The notes below the pieces were generated by a model. It saw only the letters and a program-made list of their open reading frames with translations, was not told where the DNA came from and ran no database searches. Positions 15,150 through 23,168 of a stretch of 64,000 bases of DNA are shown piece by piece. Both the position numbers and the translations under genes were made by a program. Position 1 is the first letter of the stretch. Each line of letters begins with the position of its first letter. This stretch comes from Lentzea tibetensis (GTDB lineage Bacteria > Actinomycetota > Actinomycetes > Mycobacteriales > Pseudonocardiaceae), in assembly GCF_007845675.1 (NCBI RefSeq), contig NZ_VOBR01000030.1, positions 1 through 64,000 on the forward strand, given 5' to 3'.

Positions 15150-17732
15150 TTACCCCTCGTTGTTCTCGTTGTGGTGTGGAGCGGAAAGCAGGAGCACGGA
15201 CGGCACCCGCTCGGCGAAACCGAGGCGGAGAAGTCCGTATCCGATACCGGCGAGGCCGGTGAGAAGTCCCGGTGACGCTACGGCGCCCGGCGTTCCGCAC
15301 CGCGCGCCGTACTCGTCCAGCGCGCCGAGCAACAGGCCCGCGCGGCGTGTCACCGCAGCCTGCGCGTCCTCGTCACCGCGGTCGGCGAGCGCGGCCAGCG
15401 CCTCGGTCACGCCCAGCTCGCCGTGGCAGAGACTCATGTCCCGCAACGGTTCCCGCTCGACGAGGTGCCGTTCCAGTCCGGGCGCGCCCGCCAGCACCAG
15501 GCCGGCGAGGCCCGAGCACCAGCTGACGTCGTCCACCGGCACGGCAGCGGAGGCGGGACGCCCCAGCGCCCAGTCGACCCCGGCCGCGCCGCGCGCGAAA
15601 CCCGTGCCGGACACCGGCATCGTGGCGAGCTGGTCGGTGTAGCGGCACACCAGCTTCTCGGCCGACGGCAGCCCGGTCTCGGCGTGCACGGAGATCATCG
15701 CGGCGAGCGCGCCCGCGGTGCCGTCGACGACGTCGAACGCGTCGCTGTCGGGCATCAGCGCGAGCGCCGCGTCGACGAGCAACGGGTCGCTGCCCAGCAG
15801 GGTGGTCATCCGGGACAGCGCGTAGGTGATGCCGCCGAGCCCGTGGAACCCGCCGTTGCCGACCGCCGCGGCCATCTCCGGCTCGGCCGCGAACGCCTGC
15901 AGCAGCCGGGGGATCGTGCTCGTGGTGCGGTGCGCGGCGTCGAGATACCTCGCGGCACCCGTCAGCGCGCCGAGCTGTGCGAGGAACAACGCGACGCCGG
16001 TGTAGCCGTTGGACAGGCCCGCGCCCATCGGCAGCACGGCCCAGTGCCGGTCGTCGACCAGCTCGAGCCCCACCCAGTTCATCCGTTCGCCGTCGATGGC
16101 GGCGCGGGCGAGGATCTGGTCCGCGATGCCGCACGCGGCGGCCAGCAGGCGCTGCGCGTCCGGCGCGGTCGGGGTGACCTGGCCGGACAGCGGCTCACCG
16201 CCGCGGTGCTCGACCGGCTTCGGCCTGCTCGCCAGCGCGGCGCTGATCAGCCACTGCTGGTCGTGCCGGTCGACCTCGCCCAGCGCGGCGATCTTGCGCT
16301 CCACCGCGTCGAGCCCGCTGCACGGCAGGAGATCCGGGAGTCGTTCGCCGGACGCGGTCCACAGGTCGGCGGATCCGGGGCGCGAGCACACCAGCGGCAC
16401 GTCGCCGGCCCAGAGGTCGCCGATCTCGTGCGGCACCAGCGCCCGCAGCAGCTCGTCGTCCTGCGACTCGGCCCACAGCAGGTCCAGCGCGAGGTCGCGG
16501 TCGAGCGGGTCGCGCAGCACGTCCGGGTGCGTCGACTCGTCCAGCAGCCGCGCGTAGAGCTGCGTCGGCCTGGCGACGAACCGGATCTCGTCGTCCGCGC
16601 ACTCCCGCACCAGCGCGAGCAGTTCCTCGCGGTGCCCGACGATCGCGTCGTACCCGGCGTGGAACCCGGCCGACAGCGCGGCCTGGTACTCGGCCGGCTC
16701 GGCCTCGTGGTCGCCGATCCGGGGGCGGTTGCTCGCACCGGCGGCGGAGGCGGGCGTGCGGATCAGCCGCATCCGGTCGGTGCCGGGATCGGCCCAGCCG
16801 ACGGCGTCGACCGGCAGCGTCGCGCCGCGGTCGCCGCCGAGGCCGGAGATGTCCGCGATCCCGTTGTCCCCCAGCATCATCTGCGGCAGCAGCGCGGTGC
16901 GGTGCACCGAGCTCGCCAGCGCCAGCGCGGCCGGGTCGTCGCCGACGACGAGCGTCGGGTGGAACAGCGTCTCCACGTCGATCAGCACCGGCTGATCGCC
17001 GCACGCGATCAGGTTCTCGAAGTGCATGTCCGTGCCGTCGACCGCGTAGAGCAACGCCAGCAGCGCGCCCAGCCGGTGGTAGAACGCGCCGACCTCGGTG
17101 ACGTCCGCGCACGGCGCCTGCTCGGCGAACTCGAGCCACCCGTACCCGTCGCGCGGCACCAGGGCCACCGTGCGCAGGGCGATCGACGTCCGCGCGCTCA
17201 GCCAGCCGAGCTGGGCGTTGAAGTGCGCGTGCAGGTCGATCGGGCGCGGCCGGTAGACGACCCGGCGGCCGTCGGCGAACCGCAGCGTCGTGACCGAGCG
17301 GCCGCGCCGGTGCGCGTCACCCTTGCCGGTCTCGACGGCGACGAGTGAGCCGGGATCCACGCCGTCCAGCAGCGTCGCGACGATCTCCGCGCGGTCCTCG
17401 GCGAACCGCCGCAGCAGCTCCTGGTGCGCCTCGACGGCCTGCCGCACCGCTTGGTACAGCAGCCGGGCGAGCACCGGGTAGCGGGTGAGCAGGCCCGAGA
17501 GGTCGAGCGTCCGGGTGAAGTACGTGAACCGCTCGCTCGGCGTCGCGCCCTCGAGCAGACCCTGACGACGGGCGAGGTTGAGCTCCAGCACCAGCGTGCG
17601 CGCGGCCATCCGGACCAGCCGCCTGGCCAGCTGGGTGTCCGCGCCGTGGCTCAGTCCGTCCGCGGGGAGCAGCGGGCGCAACGCGAACGCGAAGGCCGCC
17701 ATCCACGTCTCATCGGCTGCTGCTCTGGTCAC
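15150..17732 (-). CDS. lanM: Class II lanthipeptide synthetase (LanM)
   Basis: 860 aa from a GTG, somewhat shorter than most LanM proteins. The N-terminal two thirds are the kinase-like dehydratase domain: GTDMHFENLIACGD (D near residue 234, H 236, N 239) followed by LIDVETLFHP supply the phosphorylation and elimination residues. The C-terminal third is the LanC-like cyclase with all three zinc ligands in SWCSGLAGL (near 738) and LCHGELG (near 770), plus the NGGFHGLGG-type turns. These enzymes phosphorylate and dehydrate Ser/Thr in a precursor and then add Cys thiols. The active sites look intact, which makes the cysteine-free peptide directly downstream puzzling. It is divergent from the glutamate mutase/NRPS operon. 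The N-terminus may be misplaced, since no clear ribosome site precedes this GTG. Confidence 0.9.
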   Translation of the reverse strand: MTRAAADETWMAAFAFALRPLLPADGLSHGADTQLARRLVRMAARTLVLELNLARRQGLLEGATPSERFTYFTRTLDLSGLLTRYPVLARLLYQAVRQAVEAHQELLRRFAEDRAEIVATLLDGVDPGSLVAVETGKGDAHRRGRSVTTLRFADGRRVVYRPRPIDLHAHFNAQLGWLSARTSIALRTVALVPRDGYGWLEFAEQAPCADVTEVGAFYHRLGALLALLYAVDGTDMHFENLIACGDQPVLIDVETLFHPTLVVGDDPAALALASSVHRTALLPQMMLGDNGIADISGLGGDRGATLPVDAVGWADPGTDRMRLIRTPASAAGASNRPRIGDHEAEPAEYQAALSAGFHAGYDAIVGHREELLALVRECADDEIRFVARPTQLYARLLDESTHPDVLRDPLDRDLALDLLWAESQDDELLRALVPHEIGDLWAGDVPLVCSRPGSADLWTASGERLPDLLPCSGLDAVERKIAALGEVDRHDQQWLISAALASRPKPVEHRGGEPLSGQVTPTAPDAQRLLAAACGIADQILARAAIDGERMNWVGLELVDDRHWAVLPMGAGLSNGYTGVALFLAQLGALTGAARYLDAAHRTTSTIPRLLQAFAAEPEMAAAVGNGGFHGLGGITYALSRMTTLLGSDPLLVDAALALMPDSDAFDVVDGTAGALAAMISVHAETGLPSAEKLVCRYTDQLATMPVSGTGFARGAAGVDWALGRPASAAVPVDDVSWCSGLAGLVLAGAPGLERHLVEREPLRDMSLCHGELGVTEALAALADRGDEDAQAAVTRRAGLLLGALDEYGARCGTPGAVASPGLLTGLAGIGYGLLRLGFAERVPSVLLLSAPHHNENNEG

Positions 17733-17868
17733 GAGAGGAACTTTTCACGGGTGACCCCCTACCCACATGGGGGCATCGCCCCCACATTCCCGCGTGCCCC
17801 CGTCGCGGCGAATTTGGGTGGGTCGTCCCCATGCGGGCGCCCCATCCGGCACCGGAGTGTTCCGGTCC
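17733..17868. promoter_or_regulatory. Divergent control region, lanM / glutamate mutase-NRPS operon
   Basis: 136 bp between divergent starts that must carry promoters for both arms of the island. A GC-rich dyad, TGGGGGC (17768-17774) and GCCCCCA (17778-17784), sits near the middle and could be an operator or a small hairpin. I could not identify convincing -35/-10 pairs. Confidence 0.4.
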
Positions 17869-18291
17869 ATGGAGCTTGCGAGAAAACGCCTGAGCGTGGT
17901 GCTCAGCAGCGTCGCATCCGATTCCCACACGTGGAATCTCGTGTACCTGCAGCTGGTGCTGGAGGAACAGGGGCACGACGTGGTCAACCTCGGTGCGTGC
18001 GTCCCCGACGACCTGCTCGTCGCGGAGTGCCTCCGGTGCGACCCGGACCTGGTCGTGCTCAGCAGCGTCAACGGCCACGGCAGCCAGGACGGCGAACGCG
18101 TCGTCCGCAGGCTGCGCGCCTGCCCCGAGCTCGCCGGCACCCCGGTCGTGATCGGCGGCAAGCTCGGCGTCGACGGCGACGGACGGCACACCGGGAACCT
18201 GCTCCGCGCGGGGTTCGACGCCGTGTTCTCCGACGACGTCGACGCGTTCCGCGCCTTCGTGGACGGACTCCTGGTGCGGGTCGCGGCATGA
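17869..18291 (+). CDS. mutS: Glutamate mutase (methylaspartate mutase) S subunit, B12-binding
   Basis: 140 aa from the ATG at 17869 (CCGGAG upstream). It is a single cobalamin-binding Rossmann domain: SVASDSHTWNLVYLQLVLEE at the N-terminus, VVLSSVNGHGSQDG in the middle and VVIGGKLGVDGD near the end. The usual D-x-H-x-x-G lower-ligand motif reads D18-S-H20-T-W-N23, so aspartate and histidine are present but the glycine is not. With the E subunit it forms adenosylcobalamin-dependent glutamate mutase, which rearranges L-glutamate to 3-methylaspartate. Such mutases supply methylaspartate in several actinomycete pathways (friulimicin, vicenistatin). It starts an operon in which each gene overlaps the next by 4 nt as far as the first NRPS. 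Confidence 0.88.
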   Translation: MELARKRLSVVLSSVASDSHTWNLVYLQLVLEEQGHDVVNLGACVPDDLLVAECLRCDPDLVVLSSVNGHGSQDGERVVRRLRACPELAGTPVVIGGKLGVDGDGRHTGNLLRAGFDAVFSDDVDAFRAFVDGLLVRVAA

Positions 18292-20480
18292 CGGGCTTCG
18301 GGGGGTTCGTGGCCCGCGCACACGCTGCGGGGCAGTTGGTCGTGCAGCCGCGCATGGGGTTCAGCGACCCCGGCCGGATGCGCGGCGGCCTGATCGCCAC
18401 CAAGCTCGCCGACGCGACCACGGTCGGCACGCTCACGCTGGACAGCTACACCAGGGTCGGCGCGAACGACGAGGCCCGGCGGGCGCTCGCCGAAGGAGCG
18501 GCGCTCAACGGCTACCCGATCGTCGCGCACGACGCCGCGACCACCGCGTCGGTCGTGGAAGGACTGCGCGGCCAGGACTTCCCGGTGCAGATCCGGCACG
18601 GGTCCGCGTGTCCCGAACACATCGTGGACGCGCTGGTGCGGACCGGGTTCGACGCCACCGAAGGCGGCCCGGTGTCGTACTGCCTGCCGTACAGCCGGCT
18701 GCCGCTGCGCGAGTCGGTGCGCAACTGGGAACGCGCGTGCCAGCGGCTCGCGGCGGTGCCCGGCTCGCATCTGGAGACGTTCGGCGGCTGCATGATGGGC
18801 CAGCTGTGCCCGCCGAGCCTGCTGGTCGCGATCAGCGTGCTGGAGGGGTTGTTCTTCGCCCAGCACGGGATGCGCGGCATCTCGCTGAGCTACGCCCAGC
18901 AGACCGACCTCGCCCAGGACACCGACGCGATGTTCGCGCTGCGCAGGCTCGGCGAGGAGTTCTTCGCCGGCCTGGACTGGCACATCGTCGTCTACGCCTA
19001 CATGGGCGTGTACCCGAAGACGCCGCACGGCGCGCTGAACCTGCTCGCCCAGGCGGCGCGGCTCGCCGTGCGCACCGGCGGGGCGCGGCTGATCGTCAAG
19101 ACGGTCGCCGAGGCCTACCGGATCCCGACCGTCGCCGAGAACGTCGAGGCACTGGAGCACGCCGCGAGTGCGGCCGCGCTGACCAGCGCACTGCCCGTCG
19201 GGGACGGCGGCGAGGTCTACCGCGAGGCCCGCGCGCTGATCGACGCCGTGCTGAACCTCTCCGACGACCTCGGCCGGGCGTTCGTCCAGGCCTTCGCGCT
19301 CGGCTACCTCGACGTTCCCTACTGCCTGCACCCGGACAACGCGGGCCGCGCCCGCGGTCACGTCGACGCCTCAGGGCGGCTCGCGTGGACGTCCGTCGGT
19401 GCGATGCCCATCCCCGGCGCCACCGGGCGCTCGGCGGGCATCACCTCGTCGTCACTGCTCACCGCTCTGTCCCACGTGGAGCGGACCTTCGATTGGAGTC
19501 CCATGGAAACCCCTCCGTCGCCCCAGCAGCACCTCGCGTCGCCGGTCACGAAGACGGTCATGCGCATCCAGGACACCGCGTTGACCGCGGCCAGGGAGTA
19601 CCTGCGCGACAACGGTTTCGTCGAGTTGCTCCCGGCGATCATCGGCCCGGTCACCGACCCCGGCGTGCGCGGCTCCAAGCAGGTCGACGTCGACTACTAC
19701 GGCCACAAGTACAAGCTGATGACCAGCGCGATCCTCTACAAGCAGGCGTCGTTGCTCGGCTTCGACAAGCTGTTCTACATCGCGCCGAACGTGCGGCTGG
19801 AGCCGCCGGAGACCGCGTCGACCGCGCGGCACCTGGCCGAGTTCCACCAGCTCGACGTGGAGATCTCCGGTGCTTCACGCGAAGACGCCATGCAGGTCGT
19901 CGAGGACCTGGTCCGCGTGATGGTGCAGCGGGTCGTCACGACGATGCCCGCCGAGCTGGAGCAGCTGGGCCGCGACGCGGACGCGTTCAAGGACCTGCTC
20001 GTGTCGGCGTTCGACCGCAGAACGCACGCGTCCGCCGTCGCGGACCTGCTGGAGATCGGCCACCCGCAGAGCGCGGACGCCGAGATCGACTGGCAGGGCG
20101 AGGAGATCCTGTCCCGCAAGTCGTCGCGGCCGTTCTTCGTGACCGACTACCCGAAGGGCTGCCGTGGGTTCTACGACCGGGAGAACCGCGACGTCCCCGG
20201 CATGCTGCGCAACTTCGACCTGATCGCGCCCGAGGGCTACGGCGAGCTGTGCAGCGGCAGCGAGCGCGAGTTCGAGTACGCGAAGATCGTCGCCCGGATG
20301 CGCGAGACGGGGGAGAACCCGGCCAAGTACGGCTGGTACCTGCAGATGGTGCGCGAGGGCATCCCGGACAGCGCCGGGTTCGGCATCGGCATCCAGCGGT
20401 TCATCCGGTACGTCGCCGGGCTCGACTCGGTGTGGCAGGCCAGCGCGTACCCGAAGATCCCCGGTCAGGTGTCGGCGTGA
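18288..20480 (+). CDS. Fusion: glutamate mutase E subunit + AsnRS-like asparagine synthetase domain
   Basis: 730 aa from an ATG overlapping the mutS stop. Residues 1 to about 400 are the catalytic E subunit of glutamate mutase (QPRMGFSDPGRMRGGL, QIRHGSACPEHIVDAL, ETFGGCMMGQLCPPSLLVA). Without a stop the frame runs into residues about 406-730, a class IIb aminoacyl-tRNA-synthetase catalytic core: motif 2 is VRLEPPE with RHLAEF (R503, E505) and motif 3 is GFGIGIQRF (R704). There is no anticodon-binding OB domain, as in the archaeal AsnRS-related asparagine synthetase that amidates aspartate through an aspartyl-adenylate. I infer that it turns glutamate into 3-methylaspartate and then 3-methylasparagine. 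An ATG at 19503 with TTGGAG upstream could also give the second half as a separate protein. tRNA charging is an alternative role. Confidence 0.85.
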   Translation: MTGFGGFVARAHAAGQLVVQPRMGFSDPGRMRGGLIATKLADATTVGTLTLDSYTRVGANDEARRALAEGAALNGYPIVAHDAATTASVVEGLRGQDFPVQIRHGSACPEHIVDALVRTGFDATEGGPVSYCLPYSRLPLRESVRNWERACQRLAAVPGSHLETFGGCMMGQLCPPSLLVAISVLEGLFFAQHGMRGISLSYAQQTDLAQDTDAMFALRRLGEEFFAGLDWHIVVYAYMGVYPKTPHGALNLLAQAARLAVRTGGARLIVKTVAEAYRIPTVAENVEALEHAASAAALTSALPVGDGGEVYREARALIDAVLNLSDDLGRAFVQAFALGYLDVPYCLHPDNAGRARGHVDASGRLAWTSVGAMPIPGATGRSAGITSSSLLTALSHVERTFDWSPMETPPSPQQHLASPVTKTVMRIQDTALTAAREYLRDNGFVELLPAIIGPVTDPGVRGSKQVDVDYYGHKYKLMTSAILYKQASLLGFDKLFYIAPNVRLEPPETASTARHLAEFHQLDVEISGASREDAMQVVEDLVRVMVQRVVTTMPAELEQLGRDADAFKDLLVSAFDRRTHASAVADLLEIGHPQSADAEIDWQGEEILSRKSSRPFFVTDYPKGCRGFYDRENRDVPGMLRNFDLIAPEGYGELCSGSEREFEYAKIVARMRETGENPAKYGWYLQMVREGIPDSAGFGIGIQRFIRYVAGLDSVWQASAYPKIPGQVSA

Positions 20481-21697
20481 AAGCCTCCGGATTCCCCGAG
20501 GACGCGGTGCGCCTGCGCGCCCGCACCGGTGCGGCGGCCGCGTTCCCCTCGACCTCCTCGTACGGCCAGGAGCTGTTCGGCGCGACCGGCGCGGCCGGTG
20601 ACGCGATCGACGAGCTGCGCCTGGTGCCGCCGGTGTTCGTGCCGGAGCGGCTGGAGAAGCTGATCGACCTGGCCCGCGAGCCGCTCTACTCCGACGTCGA
20701 CCTGATGACGGACATCGGCGGGTTCAGCTCGACGCTGCCGGTCTACCTGTCCGCGTTCGGCTCGACCCAGGTGGCCAACTCCTCGCTGGGTGTGGACGCG
20801 TCGCGGCAGGCCGCGTTGCTGGGGATTCCCATGGTGATCGGCGAGAACATCGTGCCGGTCAACGGGTACGCCTCCGATCGCGGACTGCTGGATCGCATCC
20901 AGGCGTACGCATCGCACGTGCCCGACGGGTTCGGCGGCGTCGCGATCCAGCAGAGCACCGAGGACGCGGACGCCGAGGTGTGGAACCTCGTCTACAGCCA
21001 CCCGTCCGCGCAGCCGCTGCTCGACACGGGGCGGCTGGCGTTCGAGCTGAAGGTCGGCCAGGGCGCGAAGCCCGGACTCGGCGGCATGACCGTGCTCGCG
21101 CCGGAAGCGGCGGAACGGGTGGCCGAGCAGTTCTCGCTCGACCCGCTGTGGGGCGACCGCGTGCTGCGCTCCAGCTCGCCCGGCACGTTCACCGACGAGA
21201 TCCTGCGGCAGCAGATCCGGTTGATGCGCAACAACTTCCCGCGCGCCCGGATCTGGGTGAAGCTCCCACCCGCGCGGGACGTCTCCGAAGCCGTGCGGGT
21301 GGCCTGGCTGGCCGGCGCGGACGCGGTGACCGTCGACGGCGCCGAGGGCGGCACCGGGTGGGCGCCGACGAGCTTCCTCGACCACGTCGGGCTGCCGCTC
21401 GCGGAGTGCCTGCGGCGCATCGGTCCCGTCGAGGACTGCCTGCTGGTCACCGGCCGGATGTGGGAGGGCACGCGCGCGGTCAAGTGCCTCGCGCTCGGCG
21501 CCCGCGCCGTCGGTCTCGGCCGGGCCGCGCTGCTCGCGGTGGACACCGACCCCGCGTCGGGTCTCCTGCGGCTGGCAGAGTGCCTGGCACTCGAGATGCG
21601 GTTGCTCATCAGCGCATTGGGCAAGTACTCGCCGGACGCCGTGTCCGCCGACGACGTGTGGCCGTCGACCGCGCAGAAGGTCGAGGTCCTCCGATGA
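20477..21697 (+). CDS. GltB-like FMN-domain protein lacking Fe-S ligands
   Basis: 406 aa from a GTG overlapping the previous stop by 4 nt. It matches the FMN-binding synthase domain of glutamate synthase: LKVGQGAKPGLGGM, VTVDGAEGGTGWAPTSFLDH and ALGARAVGLGRAALLA are the phosphate- and flavin-binding strands of that barrel. The cysteine-rich loop that normally follows and holds the 3Fe-4S cluster is absent; the sequence continues DTDPASGLLRLAECLALEM. There is also no glutaminase domain. In true GOGAT this domain reduces 2-iminoglutarate to glutamate. Here, beside a glutamate mutase and an asparagine-synthetase-like domain, it may supply glutamate, handle an imino/amino intermediate, or perform a different FMN redox step. 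The reaction is not determinable from sequence. Confidence 0.8.
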   Translation: MKASGFPEDAVRLRARTGAAAAFPSTSSYGQELFGATGAAGDAIDELRLVPPVFVPERLEKLIDLAREPLYSDVDLMTDIGGFSSTLPVYLSAFGSTQVANSSLGVDASRQAALLGIPMVIGENIVPVNGYASDRGLLDRIQAYASHVPDGFGGVAIQQSTEDADAEVWNLVYSHPSAQPLLDTGRLAFELKVGQGAKPGLGGMTVLAPEAAERVAEQFSLDPLWGDRVLRSSSPGTFTDEILRQQIRLMRNNFPRARIWVKLPPARDVSEAVRVAWLAGADAVTVDGAEGGTGWAPTSFLDHVGLPLAECLRRIGPVEDCLLVTGRMWEGTRAVKCLALGARAVGLGRAALLAVDTDPASGLLRLAECLALEMRLLISALGKYSPDAVSADDVWPSTAQKVEVLR

Positions 21698-22956
21698 CGG
21701 CGACGCTGGAAGCCCCGGCGCGGAGATCGCTGTGGTTCCACCGCGACTTCCGGCTGCTGTGGATGGGCGAGACGATCAGCAAGGTCGGCGGCGCCGTCAC
21801 GGGTGTCGCGGTCTCGCTGGTCGCGGTGGACGTGCTGAACGCGAGCAGCCTCGAGATGGGCGTGCTGCGCGCGATGTCGTGGCTGCCGTGGCTGCTCATC
21901 GGGCTGCCCGCGGGAGCGTGGATCGACCGCGTGCGGCGCAAGCCGGTGATGATCTGGGTCGACGTCGTGTCGATGGCGCTGTTCCTGACCGTGCCGATCG
22001 CCGCGTGGCTCGGCGCGCTGACCATGACGCAGCTGCTGGTGGTCACGCTGGTCGCCGGTGTGGGACAGGTGTTCTTCAGCGCGGCGTACGGCGCGTACCT
22101 GCCCACGCTGGTGCACAAGGACGATCTGCCCGAGGGCAACGCGAAGCTGGCGGGCACCGAGCAGGTCGCGATGGTCGCCGGTCCCGGACTCGGCGGCGTG
22201 ATCGCCCAGCTGCTCGGCCCGGTGACGGCGTTGCTGAGCCAGGCCGTCGGGTTCCTGGTGTCGGCGCTGTGCCTGCGCCAGATCCGCACCGAGGAACCGG
22301 CACCCGAGCGGTCCGAGCAACCGAACCTGCGCCGCGACATCGCCGACGGCTGGCGCTACATCGTGCGCGACCCGTACCTGCGGGTGCTCGCGGCGTGCAG
22401 CGCGGTCGACAACCTGACGCTCAGCGGCGCGCAGGCGTTGCTCGTGCTGTTCCTGGTCCGCGACGTCGGGCAGGACGCGGGCGCCGTCGGCCTGCTGATC
22501 GGCGCGGACGCGCTGGGCGGCGTGCTGGGCGCGTTGATCGCCACCCGGATCGTGAAGCGGCTCGGCACTGGACGCGCGCTGCTGGCGTCGTCCCTGCTCG
22601 CCACGCCGTTCGGACTGCTGATCCCGTTGACGGACAGCGGGATCGGCCTCGGGTTCTTCGTGGCCGGGCTGCTGATCCCGTCCATCGGCATCGTCGTGAC
22701 CAACGTCGTCGTCAACGGCTTCCGCCAGGCTTACGTGCCGTCGCACCTGCAGGGCCGGGTGTTCACCAGCTCCCGGTTCGTCGCGTTCGGGGTGATCCCG
22801 ATCGGCGCGCTGCTCGGCGGCTGGCTCGGTGACGCGATCGGCATCCGCGACGCGCTGTGGGTGCTGCTGTTCGCCGCCGCACTCGGCAAGTTGCTCCGCC
22901 TGGCCGGCCCTTTCCGCACCACGAAAGACCTTCCGACTGAACCGAGGACGTCATGA
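21694..22956 (+). CDS. MFS transporter, probable product exporter
   Basis: 420 aa from an ATG overlapping the previous stop (ATGA). About 11-12 hydrophobic segments are visible, in two halves joined by a charged loop ([23 protein letters not shown]). [13 protein letters not shown], between the second and third segments, is the major-facilitator signature loop. The layout is that of the drug-efflux group of the MFS (DHA3/enterobactin-exporter-like). Its place between precursor-supply genes and the NRPS genes in one coupled operon argues for export of the peptide product and self-protection. The substrate itself cannot be read from the sequence. Confidence 0.88.
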   Translation: MTATLEAPARRSLWFHRDFRLLWMGETISKVGGAVTGVAVSLVAVDVLNASSLEMGVLRAMSWLPWLLIGLPAGAWIDRVRRKPVMIWVDVVSMALFLTVPIAAWLGALTMTQLLVVTLVAGVGQVFFSAAYGAYLPTLVHKDDLPEGNAKLAGTEQVAMVAGPGLGGVIAQLLGPVTALLSQAVGFLVSALCLRQIRTEEPAPERSEQPNLRRDIADGWRYIVRDPYLRVLAACSAVDNLTLSGAQALLVLFLVRDVGQDAGAVGLLIGADALGGVLGALIATRIVKRLGTGRALLASSLLATPFGLLIPLTDSGIGLGFFVAGLLIPSIGIVVTNVVVNGFRQAYVPSHLQGRVFTSSRFVAFGVIPIGALLGGWLGDAIGIRDALWVLLFAAALGKLLRLAGPFRTTKDLPTEPRTS

Positions 22957-23168
22957 CCAACCCCTTCGAGAACACCGAGACCCCGTACGTCGTCCTCGTG
23001 AACGACGAGAACCAGCACTCGCTGTGGCCCGCCGCGATCACCGTGCCCGCGGGATGGCGCGCGGTGCACGGCCCGGACACCAGGTCGGCGTGCATCGAGC
23101 ACGTCGAGGCCAACTGGACGGACCTGCGGCCCGCGTCGCTGGTCGCGAGCATGAAGGAGTCGGTGTGA
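22953..23168 (+). CDS. MbtH-like NRPS accessory protein
   Basis: 71 aa, the normal family length, from an ATG that overlaps the MFS stop. The hallmark residues are present: NPFENTE at the start, [28 protein letters not shown][16 protein letters not shown]. MbtH proteins bind adenylation domains and keep them soluble and active. Its stop overlaps the first NRPS start by 4 nt, consistent with matched production of the two partners. Confidence 0.96.
   Translation: MTNPFENTETPYVVLVNDENQHSLWPAAITVPAGWRAVHGPDTRSACIEHVEANWTDLRPASLVASMKESV

Noticed and set aside
14950-15300. A 116-residue version of the LanM-associated peptide
   Set aside because: The extra N-terminal part overlaps lanM in another frame and is Arg-rich; the ATG at 15144 has a strong ribosome site.
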